From Xenorhabdus szentirmaii DSM 16338 (lineage in GTDB: Bacteria; Pseudomonadota; Gammaproteobacteria; Enterobacterales; Enterobacteriaceae), in NCBI RefSeq assembly GCF_002632585.1, contig NZ_NIBV01000002.1, positions 775,909 through 839,908 of the forward strand: a stretch of DNA of 64,000 bases, written 5' to 3'. Positions 1-9,308 of the stretch are shown here, one piece after another. The position numbers were made by a program, and so were the translations under genes. The notes beneath the pieces were generated by a model. That model did not search any database. It was not told the origin of the DNA and saw only the letters and a list, made by a program, of their open reading frames with translations. Positions within the stretch are counted from its first letter, which is position 1, and every line of letters starts with the position of its first letter.

Positions 1-1
1 G

Positions 2-1471
2 CGCAAGGGCTTTCGCATTACCTCGGAGATAGATCCAAAGGCAAGGGGCATTTTGGAATCGCAGTTTGATGAGCTGGAGCTGTGGGAAAACCTGAACAAT
101 ATCATCAAATGGTCAAGGCTCTATGGCGGCGCGGTGGGACTCATTCTGATAGAAGGGCAAGCCCCGTTTACACCATTAAGACCGGAAACCATTGGCAAAG
201 GTCGGTTTAAAGGGTTACTGCCACTTGACCGCTGGCAGGTTGAGCCAGATTTAAATCGCCGTATCAAGGACATTGGTAAGGATTTGGGCAAACCTGAATT
301 CTATAACATTGCTAATACCGGCCGAGGCATTCCAGCATGGAAAATCCATCATAGCCGCCTGATACGGTTTGATGGTGTGACACTGCCGTATCAACAAGCC
401 CAGACTGAAAATGAGTGGGGGATGTCCGTGGTTGAACGCATCTATGATCGCCTCACGGCTTTCGACAGTTCGACAATGGGTGCAGCACAGTTGGTTTATA
501 AGGCACATCTGCGTACTTACAGTATTGACAAGCTGCGTGAAATCATCGCGATGGGCGGTGCCCGATTAGATGCCTTACTCAAACATATGGACATGATCAG
601 GCAGTTTCAGAGTAATGAAGGCATGACCTTGATGGATAAATCGGACGTGTTCGAAACCCATCAATATTCGTTCAGCGGCTTAGATAAGGTTTTAGCCCAG
701 TTTGCCGAACAAATATCCGGGGCAGTGGGTATCCCGTTGGTGCGGTTGTTTGGTCAGTCTCCACAAGGTTTTTCGACAGGGGATGCTGACCTAGCTAACT
801 ACTACGATAACATCGGCACCCAGCAAGAACGCCGATTGCGCCAACCTATTCGGCGATTATTAGATGTGATGCACCGTTCAGAGTTCGAACAGCCATTACC
901 GGACGATTTTACTTTCGAGTTTAACCCGCTATGGCAAATGTCTGATCTCGACCGCTCTACCATTGCGGTAAATACCGTTAATGCACTAAATGGGGCACTG
1001 GATGGCGGCATGATGAACCTTAAGGCGGCCATGAATGATTTGCGGGAGATGGCGGATGTCACGGGTATTGGCGGTTCAATAGCGGATGAAGACATTAACA
1101 ATGCGGAAGATGGCTCACCGCCTCAGCTTGGCGAATTAGGCAATCTCCTACAACCAGCGAATGCGGAGGCAGCAGGAAATGCGGATTTAAACGGTGCTCA
1201 AATTTCCAGCATGGTGGAGATTGTTAGTTCAGTAGCCGCGGGAATGCTGCCTCGGGATACCGGCATTCAGATGCTGATTTCGTCCTATCGCATGACGCCA
1301 CAAGAAGCCGAAAAAATCATGGGGAGCGTAGGCAATGGTTTTGTCGCGAAAGAGGAAGAGAACGCCTCCGAAACTATCCCGCCAACCGGAAAACCAGTAT
1401 CGAACGAGTCTACGGGCGATAGCACAGGCGGTAGGCGAGATCGTAAGCGGTTCTTACGATGGTTCAAATGA
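2..1471 (+). CDS. Phage portal protein, DUF1073 family (5' end cut by window)
   Basis: Portal proteins form the dodecameric ring at the capsid vertex through which DNA is packaged. The frame is open from base 2 with no stop before the first internal start codon (TTG at 53), so the true N-terminus lies left of the window. The visible 490 residues match the DUF1073 type of portal, here recognised from family memory: an N-terminal part followed by a conserved core with 'QISGAVGIPLVRLFGQSPQGF' near residue 235, where many portals have a similar G-P-x-x-L/F-G-x-P-x-G segment. The last 80 residues are low in complexity and charged. The downstream MuF-like gene overlaps its end in another frame. Some databases label DUF1073 proteins anti-CBASS Acb1; nothing seen here supports that activity. 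Confidence 0.82.
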   Translation, partial: RKGFRITSEIDPKARGILESQFDELELWENLNNIIKWSRLYGGAVGLILIEGQAPFTPLRPETIGKGRFKGLLPLDRWQVEPDLNRRIKDIGKDLGKPEFYNIANTGRGIPAWKIHHSRLIRFDGVTLPYQQAQTENEWGMSVVERIYDRLTAFDSSTMGAAQLVYKAHLRTYSIDKLREIIAMGGARLDALLKHMDMIRQFQSNEGMTLMDKSDVFETHQYSFSGLDKVLAQFAEQISGAVGIPLVRLFGQSPQGFSTGDADLANYYDNIGTQQERRLRQPIRRLLDVMHRSEFEQPLPDDFTFEFNPLWQMSDLDRSTIAVNTVNALNGALDGGMMNLKAAMNDLREMADVTGIGGSIADEDINNAEDGSPPQLGELGNLLQPANAEAAGNADLNGAQISSMVEIVSSVAAGMLPRDTGIQMLISSYRMTPQEAEKIMGSVGNGFVAKEEENASETIPPTGKPVSNESTGDSTGGRRDRKRFLRWFK

Positions 1472-2081
1472 TTCGGTCACGGAAATCATGGCGGCACTGG
1501 ACAGTTACAGTGAGTTAATTACACCGTGGGCGCAACGGGTAGCACAGCGCTTTGCCCTTGATGTGAACCGCCATAACGAAAAACAGTGGCGGGTACGTAG
1601 CCAACAAATCAGCCAAGAACTGCGCCATCTGGTGGATAACGCCCCGGTAGGTCAGGTCATGCGCTCCATCATTGAAGAGCAAGTTAAGTACATCAAGTCA
1701 CTGCCCATAGAGGCGGCAAACCGCGTATATGACATTCACAATCAGGCCATTGAAGCGGTGGTCACAGGCGGTCGCCATGAGCCGTTCGCACAGAAAATTG
1801 TCCGAACCGGTGAAGTGGCAGTATCACGGGCGAAACTCATTGCCCGAACTGAAATGGGCAGGGCAGAAGTAGCGTTAACTCAAGCGCGGGCGTTGTCGAT
1901 TGGCTCTACCGGATACATCTGGCGCACAGCACATGATGGCGATGTCCGGGACTCTCATCAACACATGGAAGGGCAATTTGTTGAATGGGGCAAGCCACCT
2001 ACCTTAGACGGATTAACCGGTCATGCCGGTACTCTGCCTAATTGCCGTTGTTACTGCGAAGTCGTCATTCCTGAGGCATAA
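1335..2081 (+). CDS. MuF-like minor head protein
   Basis: Phage Mu gpF-like head morphogenesis proteins are minor capsid components, often injected or involved in head assembly. The C-terminal domain shows the family signature: 'LIARTEMGRAEVALTQA', then 'WRTAHDGDVRDSH', a Gly-rich stretch and the closing 'LPNCRCYCEVV', in the usual order. About 248 residues if the ATG at 1335 is used, which would overlap the portal gene by 137 bases. A later start is possible because the first 30 residues are basic and non-conserved in appearance. Portal followed by MuF is the normal order in tailed phages, supporting both calls. The overlap may mean translational coupling. Confidence 0.8.
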   Translation: MVLSRKRKRTPPKLSRQPENQYRTSLRAIAQAVGEIVSGSYDGSNDSVTEIMAALDSYSELITPWAQRVAQRFALDVNRHNEKQWRVRSQQISQELRHLVDNAPVGQVMRSIIEEQVKYIKSLPIEAANRVYDIHNQAIEAVVTGGRHEPFAQKIVRTGEVAVSRAKLIARTEMGRAEVALTQARALSIGSTGYIWRTAHDGDVRDSHQHMEGQFVEWGKPPTLDGLTGHAGTLPNCRCYCEVVIPEA

Positions 2082-2110
2082 TAACTGTTTTATCAATAAG
2101 TAAGGTACAT

Positions 2111-2440
2111 ATGATGTCTACAGGTTATTTTCTAACAAAAGGGCAAATTGATATTTATGGGTGTACTGCATTTGGGATTCATTTAAGTTCTAGGCATGGA
2201 ATAGCCTATGAACTGGCTGAAATGCTTCTATTTGCGGAAGGGCTGGAAAAGAAAGGACTCACTCGATATGTTGAAAGTATCTTTTATGATTCAGGTTCAT
2301 GTACATGTAATTTTGAGTTTACGCATGATGTGGAAAAATACAGCAAAATAGCCGATCAGATAGAATTAGTTGCGATGGAACATATTTCTCAATTTGAGAT
2401 ATTTGACAATATATGCCATGGCAATACTCAGCGAAACTAG
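2111..2440 (+). CDS. Small hypothetical protein, likely moron
   Basis: A 109-residue protein I do not recognise. It is visibly more AT-rich than the flanking head genes and is followed at once by its own hairpin terminator, which is typical of a cargo gene (moron) dropped into a late operon. ATGs at 2111 and 2114 are both possible. There is no signal peptide or membrane segment. It has several Cys residues (C at about 18 and a CTC pair near residue 62) and many acidic and aromatic residues. It interrupts the conserved MuF to DUF2213 order. No function is assigned. Confidence 0.6.
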   Translation: MMSTGYFLTKGQIDIYGCTAFGIHLSSRHGIAYELAEMLLFAEGLEKKGLTRYVESIFYDSGSCTCNFEFTHDVEKYSKIADQIELVAMEHISQFEIFDNICHGNTQRN

Positions 2441-2454
2441 TTATTGGTTAATAG

Positions 2455-2478
2455 GGCCCTGCATAGCAGGGCTTTTTT
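2455..2478 (+). terminator. Rho-independent terminator
   Basis: GCCCTGC, loop ATA, GCAGGGC, then six T. It closes the small gene at 2111-2440, so the downstream head genes either depend on readthrough or have their own promoter. Confidence 0.8.
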
Positions 2479-2493
2479 ATGTAAAGGCCATCC

Positions 2494-3717
2494 ATGAAAT
2501 ATTTCTTTACTAGCCGTCTTGGTAACACGCGTTATCAACTGGCTGATGGTTCCCTATTGTGTAAAGACGTTCCCATTGCCAGAACGGGAACGCAGCTTTA
2601 TTCCGCTTTTGATCTACCCAGTTTAGAGCCGGATGATGAGGGGGAAATTGTGGTTGAACGTTCCCCCTCTGAAGTATTCCACGAGGCGACACTGGCCTCA
2701 TTCGAGGGAATGACTATCACAATACAGCACCCCGAAGACAACGCCGGAAATATCATGTTTGTAGACCCTGATAACTGGCGTGAATTGGCGTATGGGCATG
2801 TTCAAAATGTCCGACGTGGTGAGGGAGAACAATCTGATTTGATGCTGGCAGATTTGATCATCAAAGATACGGAAGCAATGTCAGCCATTGATGCGGGATT
2901 TGATGAGGTGTCGTGTGGCTACAACGCGGAATATCGGCAGATAACCAACGGAAAAGCGGAACAATATCAAATTACAGGTAATCATGTGGCTCTGGTACAA
3001 GATGGCAGAGCCGGTACACGTTGTTCAATTGGAGATAGTATGTCTAATACAGCACAAAAATGGTTTAACAGCCTGAAACGGGCGGTAAAAACCAAAGACT
3101 CGGCCGCTATGGAAGAGATGCTAAACAATGCGCCTGAGTCCATAACTGGTGACGAAGGCACGGGGGAATTGCCCAAAGCAATTAATATTAATATCAGCCC
3201 ACAACAACCCCTGCCCAAAGAAGATCCAGAAATGAAAACAGGCGATGAGCAAGTTCCTGAATGGGCAAATGCGATACTTGCCCGTCTGGATGCTTTGGAA
3301 GGTAAAGCAAGCACGGGCGATAACGTTACCGATCCAAAAGATAAAGCGCAAATAGGGGATGATGACGAAAAAGACGAAAAAGACGAGAAGGAAGAAAAAA
3401 TTACTGGAGACTCAGCATATAAAGCGGAGCTGATTATACCGGGAATTGACTTGGCTACACCGTCTAAATTGACCGCGTTTAAACGTCGGGTACTGGTCAG
3501 TGCAGATCAGGCGATGGTACGAAATATCGTAGGCGATGCCGAAATCAAAAAGCTGCCTAAACGTGTCGTTGATATGGCCTTTAATGCAGCAGCTGAACTG
3601 GCGAAAGGCCGTAATACCCAAGCAACGGGTGATTCCCTTCGCAATAAATCCTCTGGCAATCACATTGCCGACCTGAATAAAGCCAACGCCGAATTCTGGG
3701 CAAACAGGAGTAAATAA
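2494..3717 (+). CDS. DUF2213 prohead protease/scaffold-like protein
   Basis: 407 residues. DUF2213 proteins sit just before the major capsid gene in this class of myophage and are taken to be the maturation protease fused to a scaffold. The N-terminal half has the protease-like part, including 'TIQHPED' near residue 77 and a 'DEVSCGYNAEY' segment near residue 137, which resembles the S-x-G-Y/F motif of capsid proteases, and 'GNHVALVQDGRAGT' near residue 162. The second half is acidic and low-complexity (a DDDEKDEKDEKEEK run near residue 290), as expected for a scaffold. The gene is followed four bases later by the cement gene. The protease assignment is by family, not proven here. Confidence 0.78.
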   Translation: MKYFFTSRLGNTRYQLADGSLLCKDVPIARTGTQLYSAFDLPSLEPDDEGEIVVERSPSEVFHEATLASFEGMTITIQHPEDNAGNIMFVDPDNWRELAYGHVQNVRRGEGEQSDLMLADLIIKDTEAMSAIDAGFDEVSCGYNAEYRQITNGKAEQYQITGNHVALVQDGRAGTRCSIGDSMSNTAQKWFNSLKRAVKTKDSAAMEEMLNNAPESITGDEGTGELPKAININISPQQPLPKEDPEMKTGDEQVPEWANAILARLDALEGKASTGDNVTDPKDKAQIGDDDEKDEKDEKEEKITGDSAYKAELIIPGIDLATPSKLTAFKRRVLVSADQAMVRNIVGDAEIKKLPKRVVDMAFNAAAELAKGRNTQATGDSLRNKSSGNHIADLNKANAEFWANRSK

Positions 3718-3721
3718 CATC

Positions 3722-4216
3722 ATGACAGCATATTTAAAGCGGATGCCTGTAGGCATTGCCGGGGATATCTCACGCCGACAGGATATGACCGTTGAACCCG
3801 TTGTACTTAAATCAGCGAACTTGTTTCCTGCTTACGGGTTGGTGGGAAAGTACGACGATAATGGCTATTTCGTACCGTTGGCGGATGGGGATACGGCAGA
3901 CAAGATCCAGGGGATTTATGTCCGCCCCTATCCTACAACCAGTATGCCAGACAAGGCTTACATAATCGGAACAAACAACAATTACACAGGCGATAACCTG
4001 AAACGAGGGTACATGACCGTTAAATTGGACGGTGACGCATCCAGCATTAAAAAAGGGGCTCCAGTCTATGTGCGGGTAGGAAAAGCCGCCAAGGAAAGCC
4101 CATTAGGGAGTTTTTTAAATACGGAAATTCCGGGTGAAACGGTACTGCTTCCACAAGCCCAGTTTACGGGCGCGGGCGATGCCGAAGGCAACGTTGAAAT
4201 TTCTTACAAGATTTAA
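3722..4216 (+). CDS. Structural cement (capsid decoration) protein
   Basis: 164 residues lying between the protease/scaffold and the major capsid gene, the usual slot for a decoration or cement protein. The sequence is Gly/Pro/Thr-rich with many short beta-prone segments, such as 'GIYVRPYPT' and 'KKGAPVYVRVGKA', and lacks helices, consistent with a small beta-barrel that clips onto the capsid surface. The family name comes from recall of annotated phages with DUF2213 and DUF2184 neighbours. The ATG at 3722 follows the preceding stop by two bases, suggesting coupled translation. Confidence 0.7.
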   Translation: MTAYLKRMPVGIAGDISRRQDMTVEPVVLKSANLFPAYGLVGKYDDNGYFVPLADGDTADKIQGIYVRPYPTTSMPDKAYIIGTNNNYTGDNLKRGYMTVKLDGDASSIKKGAPVYVRVGKAAKESPLGSFLNTEIPGETVLLPQAQFTGAGDAEGNVEISYKI

Positions 4217-4225
4217 GGGAAAAAC

Positions 4226-5164
4226 ATGCTTACATTTGATCAACGCACCATAGATAACAGCGGTACGTTTTTGGTGGGAGAGTTGGAACGCTTAGACCAG
4301 ACGCTTAATTTGCCATTGGTGCAGTATACCCATAGTCGCGATATTCAATACCGCGAGGATGTGACCATCGCCGATGAAATGGCAACATGGACAAATACGC
4401 AATTCGCTGCGGCAGGCTCCACCAACCCGAACGGTAAAAACTGGATCAGTGGAGACGCAACGGCACTCGCAGGTGTCAGCGTGAAGATTGACAGAGACGG
4501 TAATCCATTGACGTTGTGGGGAATGGAATTGGGCTGGACAGTGATAGAACTGGATGCCGCACAACAGGTAGGACGCCCAATTGATTCCCAAAAGCACGAC
4601 GGTATGATGCTGAAATGGAATATGGATATTGACGAGCAGGTTTATATGGGTGACGAAGGACTGGGACTACAAGGCCTTCTGAACCAAAAACAGGTTAATT
4701 TCAGCAATGCCCGTAAACCGTGGGCACAGTCTACACCGGATGAAATTCGCGAAAGTATCAACCAGATATTGAGTGATGCGTGGGCACACTCCGCGTACAC
4801 AATGGTGCCAACCGATTTGTTAATTCCGCCTGAGCAGTTTGCGTTATTGTCATCCATTATAGTTTCTTCGGCAGGTAATCAATCCCTGTTAACGTACCTG
4901 AAAACCAACACAATCGCATATCACCAAAACGGTATTCCGTTGGATATCCGTGCAGTGAAATGGGCAAAAGGGGCAGGTGTGGCAGGTAAAGACCGGGCTA
5001 TCGCTTATACCAATGACAAGAAGTTTGTTCGCTTCCCCATGGTGCCCTTGCAAAGCATCCCAATCCAGTATCGTAGCCTGTATCAAATAGTAACGTATTA
5101 CGGCAAATTAGGTGCGGTTGAGCTGGTCTACCGTGAATCATTGAACTATATGGACGGTATCTAA
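4226..5164 (+). CDS. Major capsid protein, DUF2184 family
   Basis: 312 residues. The protein forms the icosahedral shell. DUF2184 proteins are HK97-fold capsids found downstream of DUF2213 and cement genes. Recognisable features are the N-terminal 'LPLVQYTHSRDIQYREDV' region, the 'WTVIELDAAQQVGRPID' stretch mid-protein and the C-terminal 'IPIQYRSLYQIVTYYGKLGAVE' area, which resembles the beta-rich end of this family. The start ATG follows AAGGGAAAA. The gene is the third of a cement - capsid - small coiled-coil series and is of normal length. Confidence 0.82.
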   Translation: MLTFDQRTIDNSGTFLVGELERLDQTLNLPLVQYTHSRDIQYREDVTIADEMATWTNTQFAAAGSTNPNGKNWISGDATALAGVSVKIDRDGNPLTLWGMELGWTVIELDAAQQVGRPIDSQKHDGMMLKWNMDIDEQVYMGDEGLGLQGLLNQKQVNFSNARKPWAQSTPDEIRESINQILSDAWAHSAYTMVPTDLLIPPEQFALLSSIIVSSAGNQSLLTYLKTNTIAYHQNGIPLDIRAVKWAKGAGVAGKDRAIAYTNDKKFVRFPMVPLQSIPIQYRSLYQIVTYYGKLGAVELVYRESLNYMDGI

Positions 5165-5533
5165 ATGAAAATCAGGGTACATACGGCATTTCGATTTACT
5201 CATGATAACGGTGAATCAGAAGTTTTTAATATCGGTGTCCACAAGGTTCTCCCAGAGATCGCACAACATTGGTTTGTACAAGCCCATGCGGAGCCTCTTG
5301 ATACGGTAACGGAAACAACACCGGCAGATTACGACGCTGAACTGACTGAGCTTCGTGCATCAATAACCGGATTATCTGAGCAATTGGGTGAACGTGACAA
5401 ACAGATTGCTGAACTGAAACAACAGCTCGAAGAGCGGGACACCCAAATTGGGGAATTGTTGATACGAGACAATAACTCGCAGGGCGAAAACCCGCCTACT
5501 AACGGGGGTAAAAATGGGGGCAACAAGAAATAG
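5165..5533 (+). CDS. STY1053-like phage-associated protein
   Basis: 122 residues starting directly after the capsid stop codon. The first 50 residues are globular. Residues about 60-100 form an obvious coiled coil with heptad-like repeats ('[19 protein letters not shown]'), and the tail is Asn/Gly-rich. This matches my memory of the STY1053 family of phage-associated proteins, whose role is not known; a capsid vertex or connector chaperone role is a guess. The end overlaps the next gene by 20 bases in another frame. Confidence 0.65.
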   Translation: MKIRVHTAFRFTHDNGESEVFNIGVHKVLPEIAQHWFVQAHAEPLDTVTETTPADYDAELTELRASITGLSEQLGERDKQIAELKQQLEERDTQIGELLIRDNNSQGENPPTNGGKNGGNKK

Positions 5534-5924
5534 ACTGCTGCCCTCCATTGCCCAGTTTCGCCTCGACTTCCCGCAGTTCTCTGATAAAGCCCAATTCCCT
5601 GATGCTCAAATACAATTCCGGTTAAATCTGGCGGATAAACAGTTGGATGAAAACCGGCTGGGGGACATGTTTGTCTACCTGGTCGAGCTGATGGTTGCCC
5701 ACTACATGGCGCTATGGGCAGCGGATAGTCGGTCAATGGCGATAGGCGGTGCGGGGGGCGCTAATAGCGGTGTTGTGTCATCCAAATCGGTAGATAAGGT
5801 CAGTGTCAGCTATGACACAGGCGCAACGCTTAATCCGAATGCGGGGTTTTGGAATAACACCCGCTACGGCTCCGAGTTCTACGAAATGTTGATGATGTTC
5901 GGGGCGGGAGGTATCCAGTTATGA
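5514..5924 (+). CDS. Head-tail connector, DUF4054 family
   Basis: 136 residues. DUF4054 proteins are adaptor (head completion) proteins in contractile-tailed phages of this type. The start of the fold is visible as '[19 protein letters not shown]', followed by '[15 protein letters not shown]' and the C-terminal '[15 protein letters not shown]', all of which I associate with the family. It is mainly helical, as expected for an adaptor ring. ATG at 5514 lies inside the preceding coiled-coil gene; an internal start is not obvious. The next gene overlaps by four bases (ATGA). Confidence 0.75.
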   Translation: MGATRNRLLPSIAQFRLDFPQFSDKAQFPDAQIQFRLNLADKQLDENRLGDMFVYLVELMVAHYMALWAADSRSMAIGGAGGANSGVVSSKSVDKVSVSYDTGATLNPNAGFWNNTRYGSEFYEMLMMFGAGGIQL

Positions 5925-6463
5925 AAAGCGGTCTCACTATTAAAGTGGATAAAGCTAACGCGATTTTGGATGCGCTGAAAACTCTCGGCAATCGTGATGT
6001 TTTGGTTGGGGTTCCTGCTGAGAATAGCAGCCGTGATGATGTACCGTTCGGTAATGCCGGTATCGGCTATATCAATGAATTCGGCTCACCAGCCCAAAAT
6101 ATTCCGGCGCGCGCCCATCTTCGCCCAGGCATTCGCTCCGTGGAAGAACGAACTACGGAGCAATTGAAAATCGCGGCGAATGCAGTGCTGGACGGCAAGC
6201 AAGACAAGGCTGAAAAGGCCCTGAATAAAGCGGGAATAATCGCTGTGAATGGTGTGAAAAATTTCATGACTTCACATGATTTTGAACCTCTCGCTGACCC
6301 CACGGTTGAGGCTCGTGCCAGGCGGGGGCGTAAAGCTGCTAAAGCTGAAATGGAAAACAGAAAGGCAGGTATCGCACCTAATAATGCTAATGCCCGGCCA
6401 CTTATCGACACGGGTGCTTACCGTCGTTCCATCACCTATGTTGTGCGGAATAAGGGGGAATAA
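5921..6463 (+). CDS. Neck/tail-completion protein (HK97 gp10-like position)
   Basis: 180 residues. The sequence '[14 protein letters not shown]', then '[23 protein letters not shown]' and the final '[16 protein letters not shown]' fit the pattern of tail-completion or minor tail proteins of the gp10 class (G-x-x-x-E-F-G, I-P-x-R-x-F/H-x-R-P, L-x-D-T-G-x-x-x-x-S-I). These act at the head-tail junction. It overlaps both neighbours by about four bases or one base, indicating a tight translational unit. The exact family is not certain. Confidence 0.7.
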   Translation: MKSGLTIKVDKANAILDALKTLGNRDVLVGVPAENSSRDDVPFGNAGIGYINEFGSPAQNIPARAHLRPGIRSVEERTTEQLKIAANAVLDGKQDKAEKALNKAGIIAVNGVKNFMTSHDFEPLADPTVEARARRGRKAAKAEMENRKAGIAPNNANARPLIDTGAYRRSITYVVRNKGE

Positions 6464-6843
6464 TGCCATTTTTAGATGTGACAGAGGTTCTTTCTGATCC
6501 TGATTTTTGCGATCCTTCACTGACTTACAAACGTCGAAAATCTGTGATTGATGATGATGGAATTCCAAGTACACAGGAAACTATCACTCAGTTTTCAGGC
6601 GTAGTCACAGTAGACCGCTCTATTGAGGCGCAGCTTCGTATGTCAGGCCAGACAGTGACAGGCAATATCTTGATTGTCACCACTGAGAGGCTAATAGCGG
6701 GCGCAACGGGGCATATCGGGGATATTGTTACTTATCAAAACCGCGAATATCTGGTGAAGTCCGTTGATCCTTATACGGCTTATGGGGCAGGCTTTGTGCA
6801 GGCACATTGTGAACTGATGCCATTCGATGGCGGTTCACCATGA
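6463..6843 (+). CDS. Head-closure/neck protein
   Basis: 126 residues, beta-rich, with no motif I can name with certainty. The position between the gp10-like protein and the neck terminator points to a head-tail stopper or neck component. The segment 'TERLIAGATGHIGDIVTYQNREYLVKSVDPY' is typical of small beta-barrel neck proteins. Start ATG overlaps the previous stop (TAATG), and its own end overlaps the next start (ATGA). Confidence 0.6.
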   Translation: MPFLDVTEVLSDPDFCDPSLTYKRRKSVIDDDGIPSTQETITQFSGVVTVDRSIEAQLRMSGQTVTGNILIVTTERLIAGATGHIGDIVTYQNREYLVKSVDPYTAYGAGFVQAHCELMPFDGGSP

Positions 6844-7379
6844 ACTCCTCAGAACAGGCAGGTTGGCTGATACCGAATAACGAACTTGTTTACGATGAGG
6901 CGTTGGAAAGGTTACTAAGCCAATGGCTGCGAGGCCTATCTGGTTTATCCAATGGAATGGTACGCCCACGTTGGACTCCTGTTCCGGTTGCGCAACCATC
7001 AGCAAATACAGACTGGTGCGGCTTTAGTATATCGGAAATTCCTGCGGATGATAACCCCGCGTTTGCCAACCAGATGGATGAACACAGCGAACTCTGGCGG
7101 CATGAAGAGATTGAGTGTTCGGCATCATTTTATGGCCCTCGCAGCCAAGGGTATGCCAGCCGCTTTCGTGATGGTCTCGGCATCAGCCAGAACAACGCTG
7201 AACTTAACCTTCTTGGGTTGTCGGTCGTCAAATATTCCCGGATCACGTCTTTTCCTGAATTCATTAATAACCAGTGGGTACGCCGCTATGACATCACTGT
7301 CACACTGCGGCGCAAAGTGATTCGTCGGTACAGCATTAAATCACTGACGAGTGTACCGATTAAATTTTTTGGAGATTAA
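6840..7379 (+). CDS. Phage neck terminator (gp12/LIC_12616-like)
   Basis: 179 residues, just upstream of the sheath gene. The pattern of an N-terminal helix, a '[13 protein letters not shown]' strand, a central '[22 protein letters not shown]' and C-terminal '[18 protein letters not shown]' resembles the neck terminator family that caps the tail tube and sheath. It ends six bases before the sheath start. An overlapping ORF in another frame (6952-7320) is a shadow. Family assignment is from recall. Confidence 0.7.
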   Translation: MNSSEQAGWLIPNNELVYDEALERLLSQWLRGLSGLSNGMVRPRWTPVPVAQPSANTDWCGFSISEIPADDNPAFANQMDEHSELWRHEEIECSASFYGPRSQGYASRFRDGLGISQNNAELNLLGLSVVKYSRITSFPEFINNQWVRRYDITVTLRRKVIRRYSIKSLTSVPIKFFGD

Positions 7380-7384
7380 ACCCT

Positions 7385-8851
7385 ATGCAGGGCTTACCTA
7401 TTTCAAACATTGTTAACGTCAAAGTTAACATGGCACCGCGCGCTGCTTCGTCCAGAAACTTTGGTTCGTTGTTGATAGTCGGTGCCAGCAATGTGATTAA
7501 TACGCACGAACGGCTGCGTTACTACACTGATATCGAAGGTGTAGGCGCAGATTTTGGCATGGATACCCCAGAATATCAGGCCGCTGCGCGGTACTATTCG
7601 CAATCCCCACAACCTATTGATTTATATATCGGACGTTGGGCAAAAGAATCAGTATCAGCAGTTTTGCGGGGAGCAGTTCTTTCACGTGCGGAACAAATCC
7701 TAAACCGCTTTACCTTCATTACTGATGGCTCGTTTAAGCTGAGCATTGATGGTAAAGAGGCCACTATATCAAGTATTGATTTCAGCAAAGAAACCAACCT
7801 GAACGGAATTGCTGAGCGGGTGGCTGAAAAGTTGAAAAATGCGACCGTATTGTGGGATAGCATTTCTTCCCGCTTCGCAATCTCACTGCAATCATCTGGG
7901 AAACTGGGCTATATCACTCGTGCAGACAATGGCACTTATATTGGTGATGTACTGAAACTGGATGAGCTATCCGGTGCAACGGTCATTGGTCCGACACAAC
8001 CGGAGACCATTGCCGACGCAGTAGCAACGTTGGGTTCAATGTCGAATGCATGGTATGGATTGGTTATCGCGGATAATACGCTGTCTGACCGTGATGTGTT
8101 GAGCGTTTCACGGTATATCGAATCGGCATCTGTTTCTCGTATTTACGGGCATACGGTTGCTAAAACGGATGTACTTGATCCCGATACTGTAACAGACATT
8201 GGTTCTCAACTTAAAAGTGCCTTTATCGGCCGTACACTCTGGCAGTACTCCGCGCAACCTTATGCCGTAGCCTCATTGTTTGGGCGTATGTTCACAGTCA
8301 ATTTTCAGGGTAACAACACCACAGTAACCCTGAAATTCAAACAAGAACCTGCCATCAGTGCAGAATCCCTGACAGCAACACAGGCGAATGCATTGAAAAC
8401 GAAATCCGGTAACGTTTTTGTTCACTACAACAACGACACTGCCATTATCCAAGAAGGTGTGATGGCAAACGGTACATTTATTGATGAGCGCCACGGGTTG
8501 GACTGGTTGCAAAATTATGTTCAGACCAATCTTTATAACCTGATGTATACCTCAACGACCAAGATATCCCAGACCGATGAGGGTGTTACTCAGTTGCTGG
8601 TGAACGTTGAACAATCACTGGCTCAGGGGGTGACTAATGGATTGATAGCACCGGGTGTTTGGGGTGGGGATGCATTCGGGGCACTGAATCGGGGCGATAT
8701 GCTGACTAAAGGTTACTACACCTACGCACAACCTATTGCTGAGCAGGTACAGGCTGAGCGCGAGAAACGCAAAGCTCCGGTTATTCAATGCGCTATCAAA
8801 CTCGCGGGTGCTGTGCATTTCGCCGATGTCATTATTAACGTAAACAGGTAA
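7385..8851 (+). CDS. Tail sheath protein, DUF3383 family
   Basis: 488 residues, the contractile sheath. DUF3383 is the sheath family of this myophage group. Visible signs are the N-terminal '[26 protein letters not shown]', the '[22 protein letters not shown]' segment near residue 60, where DUF3383 sheaths have A-x-x-Y-F-x-Q-x-P-x-P, and the C-terminal 'INVNR'. The length is normal. It is followed by the tube gene with four bases between them, the standard sheath-tube order. Confidence 0.88.
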   Translation: MQGLPISNIVNVKVNMAPRAASSRNFGSLLIVGASNVINTHERLRYYTDIEGVGADFGMDTPEYQAAARYYSQSPQPIDLYIGRWAKESVSAVLRGAVLSRAEQILNRFTFITDGSFKLSIDGKEATISSIDFSKETNLNGIAERVAEKLKNATVLWDSISSRFAISLQSSGKLGYITRADNGTYIGDVLKLDELSGATVIGPTQPETIADAVATLGSMSNAWYGLVIADNTLSDRDVLSVSRYIESASVSRIYGHTVAKTDVLDPDTVTDIGSQLKSAFIGRTLWQYSAQPYAVASLFGRMFTVNFQGNNTTVTLKFKQEPAISAESLTATQANALKTKSGNVFVHYNNDTAIIQEGVMANGTFIDERHGLDWLQNYVQTNLYNLMYTSTTKISQTDEGVTQLLVNVEQSLAQGVTNGLIAPGVWGGDAFGALNRGDMLTKGYYTYAQPIAEQVQAEREKRKAPVIQCAIKLAGAVHFADVIINVNR

Positions 8852-8855
8852 TCAC

Positions 8856-9296
8856 ATGGCTACATATTCATTTATGGACGTGTCCGGCACGATAACGGGT
8901 ATTGGTGGACATGTCGATTTAGCTAATGGAGCAGCGACGTCGGAAGAAGGCATCACCATAGCAATGGTGGAATCTAAAAATACTATGACCATCGGGGCAG
9001 ACGGTGAGGTCATGCATTCACTGAGCGCAGGTAAAGGAGGTACGATTACCGTTACATTGCTTAAGACATCACCCGCCAATGCTAAGCTGATGCTGATGTA
9101 CAACGCGCAACAATTTTCTTCATCAACATGGGGAAACAACGTCATTCTGATCCGCAACCGTGTATCAGGTGATACTACGGCGGCACGCTCAGTCGCGTTC
9201 AATAAAATACCGGATCTTTCCAACGCTAAAGTTGGTAATACCGTCGCTTGGGTATTCGATTGCGGCAAAATCGACACAATATTAGGCACATTCTAA
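8856..9296 (+). CDS. Tail tube protein, DUF3277 family
   Basis: 146 residues, the inner tube subunit. The sequence begins 'MATYSFMDVSGTITGIGG' and contains 'EDGxxI' style features ('SEEGITIAMVESKNTMTIGADG'), which fit DUF3277 (phiKO2/KplE-like tube proteins). It lies directly after the sheath gene. A 145-residue ORF on the opposite strand covers nearly the same bases and is a codon-usage shadow. Expression should be high, as for all tube subunits. Confidence 0.85.
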   Translation: MATYSFMDVSGTITGIGGHVDLANGAATSEEGITIAMVESKNTMTIGADGEVMHSLSAGKGGTITVTLLKTSPANAKLMLMYNAQQFSSSTWGNNVILIRNRVSGDTTAARSVAFNKIPDLSNAKVGNTVAWVFDCGKIDTILGTF

Positions 9297-9308
9297 AAGG
9301 GGACTAAT

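Noticed and set aside
1-1471. Anti-CBASS (Acb1) label for the portal
   Set aside because: Some databases use this name for DUF1073 proteins. The position and core are those of a portal, and no convincing paired H-x-T/S phosphodiesterase motifs are seen.
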